The position numbers and the translations under genes are program-made. From the NCBI RefSeq assembly GCF_003986935.1, contig NZ_RJZE01000002.1:310001-374000 (forward strand): a DNA stretch of 64,000 nt. Direction: 5' to 3'. The DNA is from Paraburkholderia kururiensis JCM 10599 = LMG 19447. GTDB taxonomy: Bacteria; Pseudomonadota; Gammaproteobacteria; Burkholderiales; Burkholderiaceae. This document shows positions 38,179 to 47,237 of this stretch, piece after piece; position 1 is the stretch's first letter; every line of letters starts with the position of its first letter. The notes below the pieces were generated by a model. The model made no database searches and was not told the origin of the DNA. It worked only from the letters and a program-made list of their open reading frames with translations.

Positions 38179-38619
38179 ATGAAGCTGTTCCCCGCTGCGG
38201 CCCGCATAGCCAGTGCCGGCGCACTGCTTGCGCTGTCCGGCTGCTACTACTATTACCCGTACTACCCCGCGTACTATTACGCGCCGCCGGTGCCAACCGC
38301 GGCTACGCAGCGCGAGGTGCCGACCGTGCCTTCGGCATCGTCGGCGCCTTCGGCCGCGTCGTCTTCCCTGGCACCCGTCACGTCGGCGCAGACCGTTTCT
38401 CCGTCTGACGTTCCACCTGACGCGCAGTATCCCGCTCCGCTGTACGCGCCACCGCCTGTCGTGGTCGCGCCCGTGCCGGTCTATCCGTCGTGGCCCGTAT
38501 ATCCGGCTTACTACCCTTACCCCTGGGGCGGGTACGGATGGGGCCCGTCGGTATCGTTCAATTTCGGCTACTGGCATGGCGGCGGCTGGCACGGCGGCCA
38601 TGGCGGGCGCCATCATTGA
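38179..38619 (+). CDS. Tyr/Pro-rich lipoprotein of unknown function
   Basis: A 146-residue lipoprotein precursor with lipobox LSGC. Directly after the Cys the mature chain reads YYYYPYYPAYYYAPP, then a Ser/Ala/Pro linker, a second Pro/Tyr/Val-rich stretch, and a C-terminus rich in Gly, His and Trp (GGGWHGGHGGRHH), which could bind metal. No known domain. GAAGGAG precedes ATG 38179. Envelope structural or metal-binding role is only a guess. Confidence 0.75.
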   Translation: MKLFPAAARIASAGALLALSGCYYYYPYYPAYYYAPPVPTAATQREVPTVPSASSAPSAASSSLAPVTSAQTVSPSDVPPDAQYPAPLYAPPPVVVAPVPVYPSWPVYPAYYPYPWGGYGWGPSVSFNFGYWHGGGWHGGHGGRHH

Positions 38620-38843
38620 CCTCGCCGCGCATCTATAACCCAGCCTCCCGTAGTTTCCCTGCTTGACGCGGCACGCCCGTTTCCTATGCTGCGTATGGCC
38701 ATTGAAACGCCGCCTTAAAAGACGTCCACACACGCCGCGCATGAGCGCGCGGATGCCGGGGACGCCATCCGTCCTGCTCCAGTCCCGTCGCGCCCAACCC
38801 GCGCGGTGTTCGCGACGATTCGAACAACAACGAAGGAGACGTG

Positions 38844-40442
38844 ATGTTTCATCAATTGCTCACCCCTATCGGCAACGCCCTGTTGCCGTCTTTCATCGTG
38901 GCCGCGCTACCCATCATCGTCGTGCTCGTGCTGCTCGGCTGGGCGAGGCGGCCGGCCTGGCAGGCGTCACTGGCCGGGCTCATCGTGGGGCTGGTCGTCG
39001 CCATCTTCGGCTGGCAGTTCCCCGTGGGACTTGCGTTCAATGCCGTGGCGGCCGGCGCCGTGTTCGCGATCTGGCCGGTCATGTGGATCGTCTTCGCCGC
39101 GATCCTGCTCTACAACATCGCGCAGCGCTCGGGACGCTTCGCGGCGTTCCGCATGTGGCTGCTCGACAACATGCCGAACGACCGGCGCGTCGTGCTCGTC
39201 GTGGTGGGCTTTTCGTTCGGCGCGCTGTTTGAAGGCATTTCGGGCTTCGGCACGCCGGTCGCGATCACGAGTTCGCTGCTGATCCTGCTCGGCTTCCCGA
39301 CGCTCGAAGCGCTCACGTTCACGCTCATCTTCAACACCGCGCCGGTCGCGTTCGGCGCGCTCGGCGTGCCAATTACGGTGCTGGGTGCGGTCACCCATCT
39401 TCCCGCCGACACGCTCGGCAAAATGGTCGGCCGCCAGTTGCCGTTCTTCGCGCTGTTGTTGCCGTTCTACGTGATCGCGGTGTACGCGGGCTTTCGCAAC
39501 ATGCTGCGCGTGTGGCCCGTGCTGCTGGTCTCGGGCCTTTCGTTCGCGCTCACGCAGTTCGTCACCTCGAACTACATCAGCTATAGCCTCACCGACGTGC
39601 TCTCCTCGCTCGTCTCGCTGATCCTCACCATCGCGTTCGTGCGGGTCTGGAAGCCGGCGCCGGATCCGCACTTCGCCATCAACGTCGACCGCGAGAAGGA
39701 AGTGCGCGGCGACATCAGTGGCATGGCGGGCTGGTACCCGTGGCTCATCGTGTCGGCGGTCGTGATCGTGTGGACGGTGGCGAAGATCTTCGCGATCGGC
39801 GACGTCAAGATTCCGTGGCCAGGACTCGACAAGGCCGTCTACATCACGCTCTACAACGCACCGTACGGCGCGGTGTGGGACTTCCAGCCGCTCGCCACCG
39901 GCACCGCGATTCTGGTGGCCGCGATCATCACGGCCTTCGTCGTGGGGCTGAAGCCGCGCGAGTTCGGCTGCGCCATCGTCGATACCTGGGTGCAGACCCG
40001 TATCGCCATCTTCACGGTGGCGACGATCGTGGGGCTCGCGTATCTCATGAACTACTCGGGGCTCAACTACACGCTCGGTCTCGGCGTGGCGTCGGTGGGA
40101 GCGTTCTTTCCACTCGTCTCCGCGTTTCTCGGCTGGGTGGCGGTGTTCCTCTCGGGCAGCGATACCTCGGGCAATGCGCTCTTCGGCAACCTGCAGGTGG
40201 TGGCCGCGCGGCAGCTCAACCTGCATCCGGTGCTGATGGCGGCGACCAACTCGTCGGGTGGCGTGATGGGCAAGATGATCTCGCCGCAGAACATCTCGAC
40301 GGGTGTGGCGACTACCAATCTCAAAGGCCAGGAAGGCCACGTCTTTGCAAAGACGTTCAAGCATTCGATCCTGCTCACCATCCTGCTCGGCATTCTCGTG
40401 TGGATTCAGCAGAACGTCGTGCCGGGGATGATTCCGCATTGA
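38844..40442 (+). CDS. lldP: L-lactate permease (LldP/LctP family)
   Basis: Inner-membrane lactate/glycolate:proton symporter, 532 residues with about 13 helices. Family blocks seen: FGALFEGISGFGTPVAIT near the first third, FNTAPVAFGALGVPI, and near the end GSDTSGNALFGNLQ with NSSGGVMGKMISPQNI. ATG 38844 follows GGAG; a GTG three bases earlier is also possible. No lactate dehydrogenase gene is adjacent, so it may act alone. Confidence 0.93.
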   Translation: MFHQLLTPIGNALLPSFIVAALPIIVVLVLLGWARRPAWQASLAGLIVGLVVAIFGWQFPVGLAFNAVAAGAVFAIWPVMWIVFAAILLYNIAQRSGRFAAFRMWLLDNMPNDRRVVLVVVGFSFGALFEGISGFGTPVAITSSLLILLGFPTLEALTFTLIFNTAPVAFGALGVPITVLGAVTHLPADTLGKMVGRQLPFFALLLPFYVIAVYAGFRNMLRVWPVLLVSGLSFALTQFVTSNYISYSLTDVLSSLVSLILTIAFVRVWKPAPDPHFAINVDREKEVRGDISGMAGWYPWLIVSAVVIVWTVAKIFAIGDVKIPWPGLDKAVYITLYNAPYGAVWDFQPLATGTAILVAAIITAFVVGLKPREFGCAIVDTWVQTRIAIFTVATIVGLAYLMNYSGLNYTLGLGVASVGAFFPLVSAFLGWVAVFLSGSDTSGNALFGNLQVVAARQLNLHPVLMAATNSSGGVMGKMISPQNISTGVATTNLKGQEGHVFAKTFKHSILLTILLGILVWIQQNVVPGMIPH

Positions 40443-40783
40443 TTTCCATCGCTGCGGCCGCTCGCGCCGCGGCAGGCGACGGATAGCGGGCGACGGATAG
40501 CGGGCAGCGGAAGTTTTGCCCGCTCTTTGTGACACTTTCGTCTGGTTGAACTTCGTGTCTCCCGGGCTCGCTGCGTGCCGATGCCGATCCGGGCGTGCAC
40601 GCAGCGGCGGCTCCCCTGCTGCGGTTTTGCTGCGGCTGTCTCGCGTGCTCTGCCTCATCGGCTCGCTTGCCCTCATGCGCTCTCCCGAATCTTGCCGTTT
40701 CATTGCGGCGTGAAACGTCGGCCACATGCGCGGTGATACCATGCGTCGCACGTCGCGACTCAACCGTGCGCGCCGCACCCCTC
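40443..40783. other. Intergenic region with a 15-bp direct repeat
   Basis: About 340 bases between lldP and the EamA gene. Two tandem copies of cgacggatagcggg start near 40477, with a third partial copy (cagcgg). Beyond this the region is not coding as far as I can see, and no terminator is evident. Confidence 0.5.
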
Positions 40784-41746
40784 ATGAATATCAAGAACGT
40801 CTTCCAGCTCGTCATTCTCGCCGCATTGTGGGGCGCCTCCTTCCTCTTCATTCGCGTCGGCGTAACCGGTTTCGGCGTGGCACCGCTCGTTGCCGTGCGC
40901 GTGGGTATCGGCGCGTTGTTCCTTCTCGTCGTGCTGTTCGCCCGGCGCCCCGCGCGCGAAGCATTGGCCACGCTGCGCCAGCGTGCCTTGCCGCTCATTG
41001 TGGTCGGCGTGCTCAATTCAGCGGCGCCGTTCTGCCTCTTCTCGTATGCCGAGTTCACGCTCTCGGCCGGCGTGACCTCGGTCATCAATGCGACCACGCC
41101 GCTGTGGGGCGCGCTCGTCGCGTTTCTGTGGCTCAAAGACCGGCTCGGCGCACTGCGCAGCATCGGTATGGCGTTGGGTTTCGCGGGCGTGCTCATGCTG
41201 GTGTGGGATCAGATCGCGACGCCGCATGCGGGCCCCGCAGCATCGGCAGCGTCGCCGTTCGCCACGGCGCTTGCCGCCGCTGCAGCGCTCGGCGCGACGC
41301 TGCTCTACGGCATCGCGGCCAACTATACGAAGAAGTATCTGGCAGGCGTGGACGCCCTCACTGTCGCCACGGGCACCATGACGGGCGCCACGGTTCTGCT
41401 TCTGCCGCCGGCCATCGCATCATGGCCCTCGGCGCCGATTCCGCTCGACGCCTGGGGCGCTGTGATCACGCTCGGCGTGGCGTGCACCGGCATCGCGTAC
41501 ATCATGTACTTTCATCTGATCGCGACAGCGGGACCGGCGCGGGCCATGACCGTCACGTTCGTCATTCCAGTGTTCGGCATTCTGTGGGGCGCGCTCTTTC
41601 TGGACGAGCACGTATCGGCCGGCATGCTGGCAGGCTGCGGCGTGATTCTGGCGGGCACGGCCCTCGCGACGGGGGCGATCCGGCGCATTCCGGGATTGCA
41701 GCCGCGCGAGTCGAGAGCAGTGGGCCGGGGGGAAACGCGGGGGTGA
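40784..41746 (+). CDS. EamA/DMT-family transporter
   Basis: Ten-helix DMT-family transporter of 320 residues, start MNIKNVFQLVILAALWGASF, with the two EamA repeats (NSAAPFCLFSYAEF... and GVACTGIAYIMYFHL...; second repeat ends FVIPVFGILWGALFLDEHV). Probably a metabolite exporter. Only about 30 percent like in general character to the EamA gene at 8.5 kb, by eye. ATG 40784 is the first Met before the first helix. Substrate unknown. Confidence 0.87.
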   Translation: MNIKNVFQLVILAALWGASFLFIRVGVTGFGVAPLVAVRVGIGALFLLVVLFARRPAREALATLRQRALPLIVVGVLNSAAPFCLFSYAEFTLSAGVTSVINATTPLWGALVAFLWLKDRLGALRSIGMALGFAGVLMLVWDQIATPHAGPAASAASPFATALAAAAALGATLLYGIAANYTKKYLAGVDALTVATGTMTGATVLLLPPAIASWPSAPIPLDAWGAVITLGVACTGIAYIMYFHLIATAGPARAMTVTFVIPVFGILWGALFLDEHVSAGMLAGCGVILAGTALATGAIRRIPGLQPRESRAVGRGETRG

Positions 41747-41814
41747 CGAGCGACGGCACCCACCTGGTCTTCGAAGAATTCGATGCGTCCGTCCGTCTGA
41801 CCCGATCTCGGGTA

Positions 41815-42000
41815 AAAAAATAGCCCGCACTCCATCGGAGTGCGGGCAAAACCGTCGCCCTACGAGGATAGGCGACGGGGCCATCGAGACCTCGCGCGAA
41901 CGCGCTCCAGGTGATTCGCACAGGTCGTCGTCGGGTAGCGCGCCGGTTCGCGGGCCGGTACACGCAACGCGGTCGATTCGTGGCGCGCTTATGCGCACGC
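41815..42000 (-). ncRNA. Candidate small RNA ending in two stem-loops and a T-run
   Basis: On the minus strand, within a 630-base gap without genes, two adjacent hairpins (ccgtcgcc/gggcgacgg, then gcccgcactcc/ggagtgcgggc) are followed directly by a run of seven T. bamC already has its own terminator at 42290-42318, so this second minus-strand terminator needs another transcript. The 5' end given is a guess; no promoter was located. Confidence 0.35.
41823..41847 (-). terminator. Intrinsic terminator (minus strand)
   Basis: A perfect 11-base-pair stem gcccgcactcc/ggagtgcgggc with a three-base loop and a T-run on the minus strand. On the plus strand only aaaa follows, so it is not a good terminator for the EamA gene. 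Confidence 0.85.
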
Positions 42001-42289
42001 ACTCGCACATCGACACCGCTTCTTTCATGTAACGTCATCGGGCACAAGGTTGCGCGGGGGCGCGAGACGCTTGCGCAACCTGAAAAGCAGCTTGTATGCC
42101 AGCGGGAAAACGTGTCCGGAGATGGCCGCCAAGTGCTTGATTGAGAAGCGAATCGGCAGCGGCAAGAGGTGTTGCGGCGGCAAACGCGGCGACGGGCGCC
42201 GCTAGCGCGTTACGGGGTAACGTCACGTTACACGACGGGTGCCCAGCCTTCTGGCGCTCACGCGCTCCGAACGAAACGCAGGCGCAAAA

Positions 42290-42318
42290 AAACCCGCCTG
42301 CGGCAGCAAGGCGGGTTT
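42290..42318 (-). terminator. Intrinsic terminator after bamC
   Basis: Stem aaacccgcc/ggcgggttt with an 11-base loop and a T-run on the minus strand, 60 bases after the bamC stop. Confidence 0.88.
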
Positions 42319-42377
42319 CGATTTTCCTGAGGGCGTCCGGCACGAGCGCGCCGGACAATCACTCCGGATATCTTCGA

Positions 42378-43604
42378 TCAGTGCAACTGATCGACCACGA
42401 GGCTCATGATCTGCTTCGCGGGCTTGGACGTGTCCACATTGCCCTGGTCGTCCACCACGGCCACGCGCGTCTGGTTCTCGGTCACCGCCCGCACGTTGAT
42501 GCGGTACTGCTTCGCGACCTTCTCCTTGCGGCCATGGAACACCTGGCTCCAGAAGCCCTGCTCGGCCGAGCTCATGTCCTTCGGATCGACGTAGCGGATG
42601 AAGTACAGGCCGCGATTACGGTCGCGGTCGTCCACGGTGAAGTTGCTGCGATCGAGCGCAAGGCCCACACGCAGCCACGCCCGGTCATACGGCTCGCCCA
42701 GCGTGAGTTCCGTCGCCGTGTATTGTGCGGACGTCGCCTTGGTGGACTCTTCCGGCAGCGGCTGTTGCGCGGCGAGCGCGGCGTTCTGCGCAGCGGTTGC
42801 GGCCGCTGCGGACTTCGCCGCACCCGATGCAGGCGCCGGCACCTGTGTCGCGATCGGCGCGCCTTGCGTGTCGCCCGAGGCAGAACGCGAGTCGGCAAGT
42901 TGCAGCGACGCCATGAGCCGCTTCAGATATTCCACTTCGAGGCCTGGATCGTTGGGCTTCTCGACCCACTTGCTCGTTTCGTTGTTCGGGCCGGCGAGCG
43001 CTTCATGCAGGCCTTTCTGGCTGACGAAGACGTAGGTGCCGCCGCCGGGCGCCTGTTCGAGACGTGTGCGGTACTTGTTGCGCTCCGCGGTCACGTACGA
43101 ATTGCCCATGGCCTTCGAAAGCGTGTTGCGGATGAACCCTTCGTTGATCTGCGGATGGGTTTCGTTCCAGTCCGTTTCCATCACGCGCTTGTCGCGCTGA
43201 TCGACCACGAGCAGGAAACCCTGCTCCTGCCAGAAGCGGCGGATCTGCGGCCAGAGCTGGTCGGGCGTCTTGTTGTCGACGACGAGCCAGCTTTCTGTGC
43301 CGTCGCGCTGCAGATGCATGCCCGAGACGGCCGGTACGACCGACACGGTGCCGGATTGGGGCGCCGCCTTTTGCACCTGCTCCAGTTGCGAGAGCGTGGT
43401 TGCGCCACCTTGCGGGGGCAGCGAGCGCTGGTCGGCGGTTTCCTCCAGCATGTTGGGCGGCACGGCAAGCGTGGACTGCTTGGCTCTCGTGTCGCTGCGG
43501 TAATCGATAGCACCCGGCGTCGGCGAGCTGCAGCCGGCGACCAGCCCGCCTGCCATCAACAGAGCGGCCGTCCGTGTGGCAAGACGTTGATAGAAATCAG
43601 TCAT
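42378..43604 (-). CDS. bamC: Outer-membrane assembly lipoprotein BamC
   Basis: Lipoprotein component of the BAM complex, which inserts beta-barrel proteins into the outer membrane. It is 408 residues: signal and lipobox (GGLVAGCSS), a long unstructured N-terminus rich in Gln/Pro, then two helix-grip domains (about 100-230 with SWLVVDNKTPDQLWPQIR, and after an Ala/Pro linker about 285-400 with YDRAWLRVGLALDRSNF and GLYFIRYVDP). In beta-proteobacteria bamC usually lies after dapA; here small unknown genes precede it. Its own terminator lies downstream. Confidence 0.93.
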   Translation of the reverse strand: MTDFYQRLATRTAALLMAGGLVAGCSSPTPGAIDYRSDTRAKQSTLAVPPNMLEETADQRSLPPQGGATTLSQLEQVQKAAPQSGTVSVVPAVSGMHLQRDGTESWLVVDNKTPDQLWPQIRRFWQEQGFLLVVDQRDKRVMETDWNETHPQINEGFIRNTLSKAMGNSYVTAERNKYRTRLEQAPGGGTYVFVSQKGLHEALAGPNNETSKWVEKPNDPGLEVEYLKRLMASLQLADSRSASGDTQGAPIATQVPAPASGAAKSAAAATAAQNAALAAQQPLPEESTKATSAQYTATELTLGEPYDRAWLRVGLALDRSNFTVDDRDRNRGLYFIRYVDPKDMSSAEQGFWSQVFHGRKEKVAKQYRINVRAVTENQTRVAVVDDQGNVDTSKPAKQIMSLVVDQLH

Positions 43605-43818
43605 GTTCGGGGTAATCCTTCGGCTACACCACGGCCTCTACCCGTGGATCAACCTGCCATTCTACCGGTGCGCAACGGCGAATGGCAAAAACCGGCTACG
43701 CCGGGCGTTTTGCTCAGGGCTCCGAACGCGTGCCCGACGGCGAAGCAACCAGCCCGTGCAACGCGCAGCACGCAAGCAAGGCGTTGCGGGCCAAGCGCGG
43801 CAACTCGCGCCTGCCCGC

Positions 43819-44046
43819 TTATGAGCCGCGCGCAAGAACCTGCTCGAGCGCCGTCGACAAAGCCGCTTCTTCGGCCGCCTGCGCCGTATCGAACACGCTG
43901 CCCGAAACATGCACCTGATGCCACGCAGGCGCGTCTGTCGCGTCGCGAAAAATGCGAAAACGCGCGCAGAATCCGTGTGGTTTTACGGGCATCACGTCGA
44001 TGTCGACCGATGCGCCTTCGATCTGGTGTGTCACGTAGCCGTCCAT
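43819..44046 (-). CDS. Small conserved-looking protein of unknown function
   Basis: A 75-residue soluble protein (MDGYVTHQIEGASVDIDVMP...) with predicted beta strands then a C-terminal helix (TAQAAEEAALSTALEQVLA). No recognised domain. A very strong ribosome site GGAGGG seven bases before ATG 44046 and normal codon use support it as a real gene. It lies about 215 bases upstream of bamC on the same strand. Confidence 0.7.
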   Translation of the reverse strand: MDGYVTHQIEGASVDIDVMPVKPHGFCARFRIFRDATDAPAWHQVHVSGSVFDTAQAAEEAALSTALEQVLARGS

Positions 44047-44220
44047 GTCGCCCTCCTTCGTCACCACGAAACGATCGTAGCACCGGGGCTTGCAGGCAGC
44101 GGTCAATCGCGGGGGGCGCCGGCGCGCAAGGTACGGCAGATGGCCGCGAGGCAAGTGAGATGCGTCGCCGCTCACGGCGCACTCATCGATGGATGAAACC
44201 CCCGGACGGCGAACAGCCGG

Positions 44221-44802
44221 TCAGTCTTCGTCCGCCGTGGTCTTCGCGAGTTCGGGCGGCGCGAGCCAGCGGAACGACGTCAGTCCCGATTCGTTGAACG
44301 TGCACTCCGCGGCGATGGGTTTGCCGGGCTTGTGCTTCAAGCGTGCAAACCAGGCCTTGAAGCCGGAGGCAGGCGCACTCGCGGCCTCGGGCGCGCTCGC
44401 GGCGCCCACCGGCGACGCCGCGCGTGCCACGTCGTTGGATGCGCCCGACGTCCCCGACGCGCGCGCCACCTCGCCTCGTGTAGCGGAAACGCCCGAAGCA
44501 GCGGCTGCGTCGGCAGCGTCCGCCTCTTTCCCCTCATCCGCGGAATCGGCTGCCGAAGCCACAGCCGCCGACGCTGCCACAGCCGCCGAAGCCGGCCGCG
44601 GCAACTCGCCTTCCACGACCACACGCGAGCCGCGGTACGCCACCGAGGTGTGCGTCACCGACATCGCGCCCAGCGGCGTTTCGGCAAGCCGTTCACGCAT
44701 GACCGTTTCGCATTGGCCAGGGTTCGTGTAGAGGGCGACGCATCCGGCTGTGAGCGCGACAACGGTCGCGAGGCCGGCGACGCAAAGAGTGCGAATTTTC
44801 AT
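44221..44802 (-). CDS. Lipoprotein of unknown function with Ala/Ser-rich linker
   Basis: A 193-residue lipoprotein precursor: signal, lipobox LTAGC, a conserved-looking short N-terminal part (CETVMRERLAETPLGAMSV), a 90-residue Ala/Ser-rich low-complexity linker, and a C-terminal part (FKAWFARLKHKPGKPIAAEC). No known domain. The linker is the kind that varies between strains. Possibly an envelope protein. Confidence 0.72.
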   Translation of the reverse strand: MKIRTLCVAGLATVVALTAGCVALYTNPGQCETVMRERLAETPLGAMSVTHTSVAYRGSRVVVEGELPRPASAAVAASAAVASAADSADEGKEADAADAAAASGVSATRGEVARASGTSGASNDVARAASPVGAASAPEAASAPASGFKAWFARLKHKPGKPIAAECTFNESGLTSFRWLAPPELAKTTADED

Positions 44803-44979
44803 TGCTGTTCCGTTTCAGGGAGCCGCAATTGTAGCCGACGAGGCGTGGCCGGCAGCACCTGCACGCGTCCCCGCAAGGCGCCGCAGGCGAAGGCAGCGCC
44901 GCCCGGGCGCTCGCCCCGAGCCCATGCGCCACCGGCCCCATGCCCCGCGAGGCGACTGCCTGACGTATCGACCTCGGCC

Positions 44980-45318
44980 TCAAACGTCGCTCGTGCCGTC
45001 CGCAGCCGGATACTTGCGCGCATTGAGTTCGAACTTGGCGCGCACGGCGGCATCGAGATCCACGCCCAGTACGCTCACGAGCTCGGACAGATAGATCGCG
45101 ATGTCGGCCAGTTCCTGCTCGACGTGCTCGCGTTCGCCGCTTTCCATCACAGCCGCGGACTCCTCCGGCGTCTTCCATTGAAAGATCTCGACGAGTTCCG
45201 CCACCTCGACGGAAAGCGCCATCGCCAGGTTCTTGGGGTTGTGAAACTTGCGCCAGCCGCGCGCCTCGGCGAATGCGAGCGCCGTGCGCTGCAGCCCGTC
45301 GATGTCGATCAGTTTCAT
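44980..45318 (-). CDS. MazG-like nucleotide pyrophosphohydrolase
   Basis: Cytoplasmic all-alpha NTP pyrophosphatase of 112 residues, of the MazG/dCTPase (RS21-C6-like) kind. Metal-binding Glu/Asp residues are in SVEVAELVEIFQW (ExxE) and EQELADIAIYLSEL (ExxxD). These enzymes hydrolyse non-canonical or excess nucleotides to monophosphates. ATG 45318 follows GGAG by six bases. It is divergent from the FAN1-like gene and shares with it the interval that holds a LexA box, so SOS control of both is possible. Confidence 0.87.
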   Translation of the reverse strand: MKLIDIDGLQRTALAFAEARGWRKFHNPKNLAMALSVEVAELVEIFQWKTPEESAAVMESGEREHVEQELADIAIYLSELVSVLGVDLDAAVRAKFELNARKYPAADGTSDV

Positions 45319-45375
45319 GCCGTTCTCCATGGGTACCGCTGCACGCCGCCTCGCGCGCGACGGCTGCTATCATAG

Positions 45376-45391
45376 CTGTATATCCATACAG
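45376..45391. promoter_or_regulatory. LexA (SOS) box
   Basis: The sequence ctgtatatccatacag matches the consensus CTGT-N8-ACAG with an AT-rich centre. It lies 10 bases upstream of the nuclease GTG and about 57 bases upstream of the divergent MazG-like gene. A LexA dimer here would cover the start region of the nuclease-helicase operon. Confidence 0.8.
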
Positions 45392-45401
45392 TTGTCGCAA
45401 C

Positions 45402-47237
45402 GTGCGCTCGACCCTCCCGGCTCCGTTTGTCCCGGATACCTCCTCCTTCTCCGTCTCCTTCTATTACCTGGCCAATTTCCAGCGGGCGCTCGCGTGGATC
45501 GGTGCGCGCTCAGCCGACCTGCTCGGCGTCGAGGAGCGGCACTTCATCGACCGCTTCTCCACGCTCGCGCAGCCTTCCCAGGCGCTTCTCACGCGCATGC
45601 TCATGCGCCGGGGTCCGCTCTTTCGCACGAGCCGGCTGCGCTACGACGAGATTGGCTGCCCCATGGCGGCCGCGCAACCGCTCGTCGCGCTCGGCTGGAT
45701 CGATTCGGACCCGCTGCTTGCTGTCGACGAACTCGCCGCGCTGCTCACGCGCGGCGAATTACCGTCTGTTGTGACGGCCGTAGCGGACCTGAGTCGGGAT
45801 CTGCCCACCGCGTGGCTGCCGCCAGGGCATGGGCGCATGACGAAGACTGCGCTGGTCGAAGCTCTGGTGGCCAACGTGCTATCCGATGCGGGCAGCGACA
45901 CGCCTCGCACCGATACCGCACACGGCACCTGCCGCACCTGCCGCCCCTACCGCCATTGGCGCCCCAGCGCGGACGATCACGTCTTTCATCTCGCCGTCGC
46001 GCCGCTTTGCGAGCGCCTGCGGTTGCTCTTCTTCGGCAACCTTCATCAAGACTGGTCGGAATTCGTGCTCGCCGACCTGGGCGTGCTGCGCTACGAGACA
46101 GTGCCGTTCGACAGCACGTCCCGAGCGTTTCAGGAGCGTGCCGACGTCGAGGTCTATCTCGCGCTCGACGCTTTGCGCGACGCGCTCGAAAGCGCGGACG
46201 AGCCCCACGCGCTCATGGCACTGATCGAAGCCGCCGAAGGCTGCGCGAGCCATAACCCCTGGCTCCAGACGCGTCGCGAGAAGCTGCTCTTCGCCATCGG
46301 CCAGCAGAGCGAGCGCTACCGTCAATGGGATCTGGCGCTGCACGTCTACGAGCGTTGCCGCTATCCGGGCGCCCGCTACCGGCGCGTGCGCGTGCTCGAA
46401 GCGCTGGGCCGCCGCAGCGATGCGCTGGTTCTCGCCCAGCAGATCGCCACAGCCCCCGAGAGCGAAGAGGAAGCCCAGCGCAACGCCCGCACGCTCGCGC
46501 GCCTGCAACGCAACCGCTTGCGCCGGCACGATGGCGGCTTCGGCTCGTCCGTCGTACGCGACGAGCTACAGGTGCCGGCGCCGGAGCAGCCGACGCGCGT
46601 CGAAGACATTGCCTGCGAGCAACTTTCCTCGGCCGACGCGCCGGCCTTCTACGTCGAGAACACGCTCATCAACGCGCTCTTCGGCCTGCTGTGCTGGCGT
46701 GCCGTCTTCGCGCCGCTGCCGGGCGCGTTCTTCCACCCGTTCCAGCGCGGCCCGGCCGATCTGCACGCACCCGACTTCGTCGCCCGGCGCGCGGCGCTCT
46801 TCGCCGCCTGTCTCGCCGAACTCGAAACGGGCGAGTACGTGCAGACCATCACGGCCAACTTTGCGGCGAAAGCCGGCATGCAGTCGCCCTTTGTCGCGTG
46901 GAGCATGCTGACGCCCGACCTGCTCGACCTCGCGCTGCACTGCTTTCCGGCGGCCCATCTGCGGCTATGGTTCGAACGGCTGCTCGCCGATCTGAAGACG
47001 AACCGTTCGGGCCTGCCCGATCTCGTACGCTTCTGGCCTGCCGAGCGGCGCTACGCGCTGATCGAAGTGAAAGGGCCTGGCGACCGTCTGCAGGACAACC
47101 AGCTGCGCTGGCTCGAATACTGCGCCGCGCATGGCATGCCGGTGTCGGTGCTGCACGTGCGTTGGGAAGAAGCGGCACAGACCGCGGCCGAAGCCGCGCC
47201 CGGCAGCGCTGCGGCTGCCAGCGAGCCGCTGCCGTGA
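45402..47237 (+). CDS. FAN1-like VRR-NUC structure-specific nuclease
   Basis: DNA repair nuclease of 611 residues related to FAN1 (flap/interstrand-crosslink nuclease). The C-terminal VRR-NUC catalytic core has D540 (SGLPDLVRF), E555 and K557 (LIEVKGPGDRLQDNQ), the PD-(D/E)xK set; a helical SAP-like and TPR-like region precedes it (RYRQWDLALHVYERCRYPGA). GTG 45402 is the likely start, just after a LexA box; there is no clear ribosome site, so a short leader is implied. It overlaps the helicase gene by four bases (GTGA). Pseudomonas FAN1 homologues are also encoded beside a helicase. Confidence 0.9.
   Translation: MRSTLPAPFVPDTSSFSVSFYYLANFQRALAWIGARSADLLGVEERHFIDRFSTLAQPSQALLTRMLMRRGPLFRTSRLRYDEIGCPMAAAQPLVALGWIDSDPLLAVDELAALLTRGELPSVVTAVADLSRDLPTAWLPPGHGRMTKTALVEALVANVLSDAGSDTPRTDTAHGTCRTCRPYRHWRPSADDHVFHLAVAPLCERLRLLFFGNLHQDWSEFVLADLGVLRYETVPFDSTSRAFQERADVEVYLALDALRDALESADEPHALMALIEAAEGCASHNPWLQTRREKLLFAIGQQSERYRQWDLALHVYERCRYPGARYRRVRVLEALGRRSDALVLAQQIATAPESEEEAQRNARTLARLQRNRLRRHDGGFGSSVVRDELQVPAPEQPTRVEDIACEQLSSADAPAFYVENTLINALFGLLCWRAVFAPLPGAFFHPFQRGPADLHAPDFVARRAALFAACLAELETGEYVQTITANFAAKAGMQSPFVAWSMLTPDLLDLALHCFPAAHLRLWFERLLADLKTNRSGLPDLVRFWPAERRYALIEVKGPGDRLQDNQLRWLEYCAAHGMPVSVLHVRWEEAAQTAAEAAPGSAAAASEPLP

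Noticed and set aside
46325..47233. In-frame extension of the helicase upstream into the FAN1-like gene
   Set aside because: The extension is an Arg-rich shadow of the nuclease gene; the GTGA overlap at 47234 and the nuclease domain start give a natural N-terminus.
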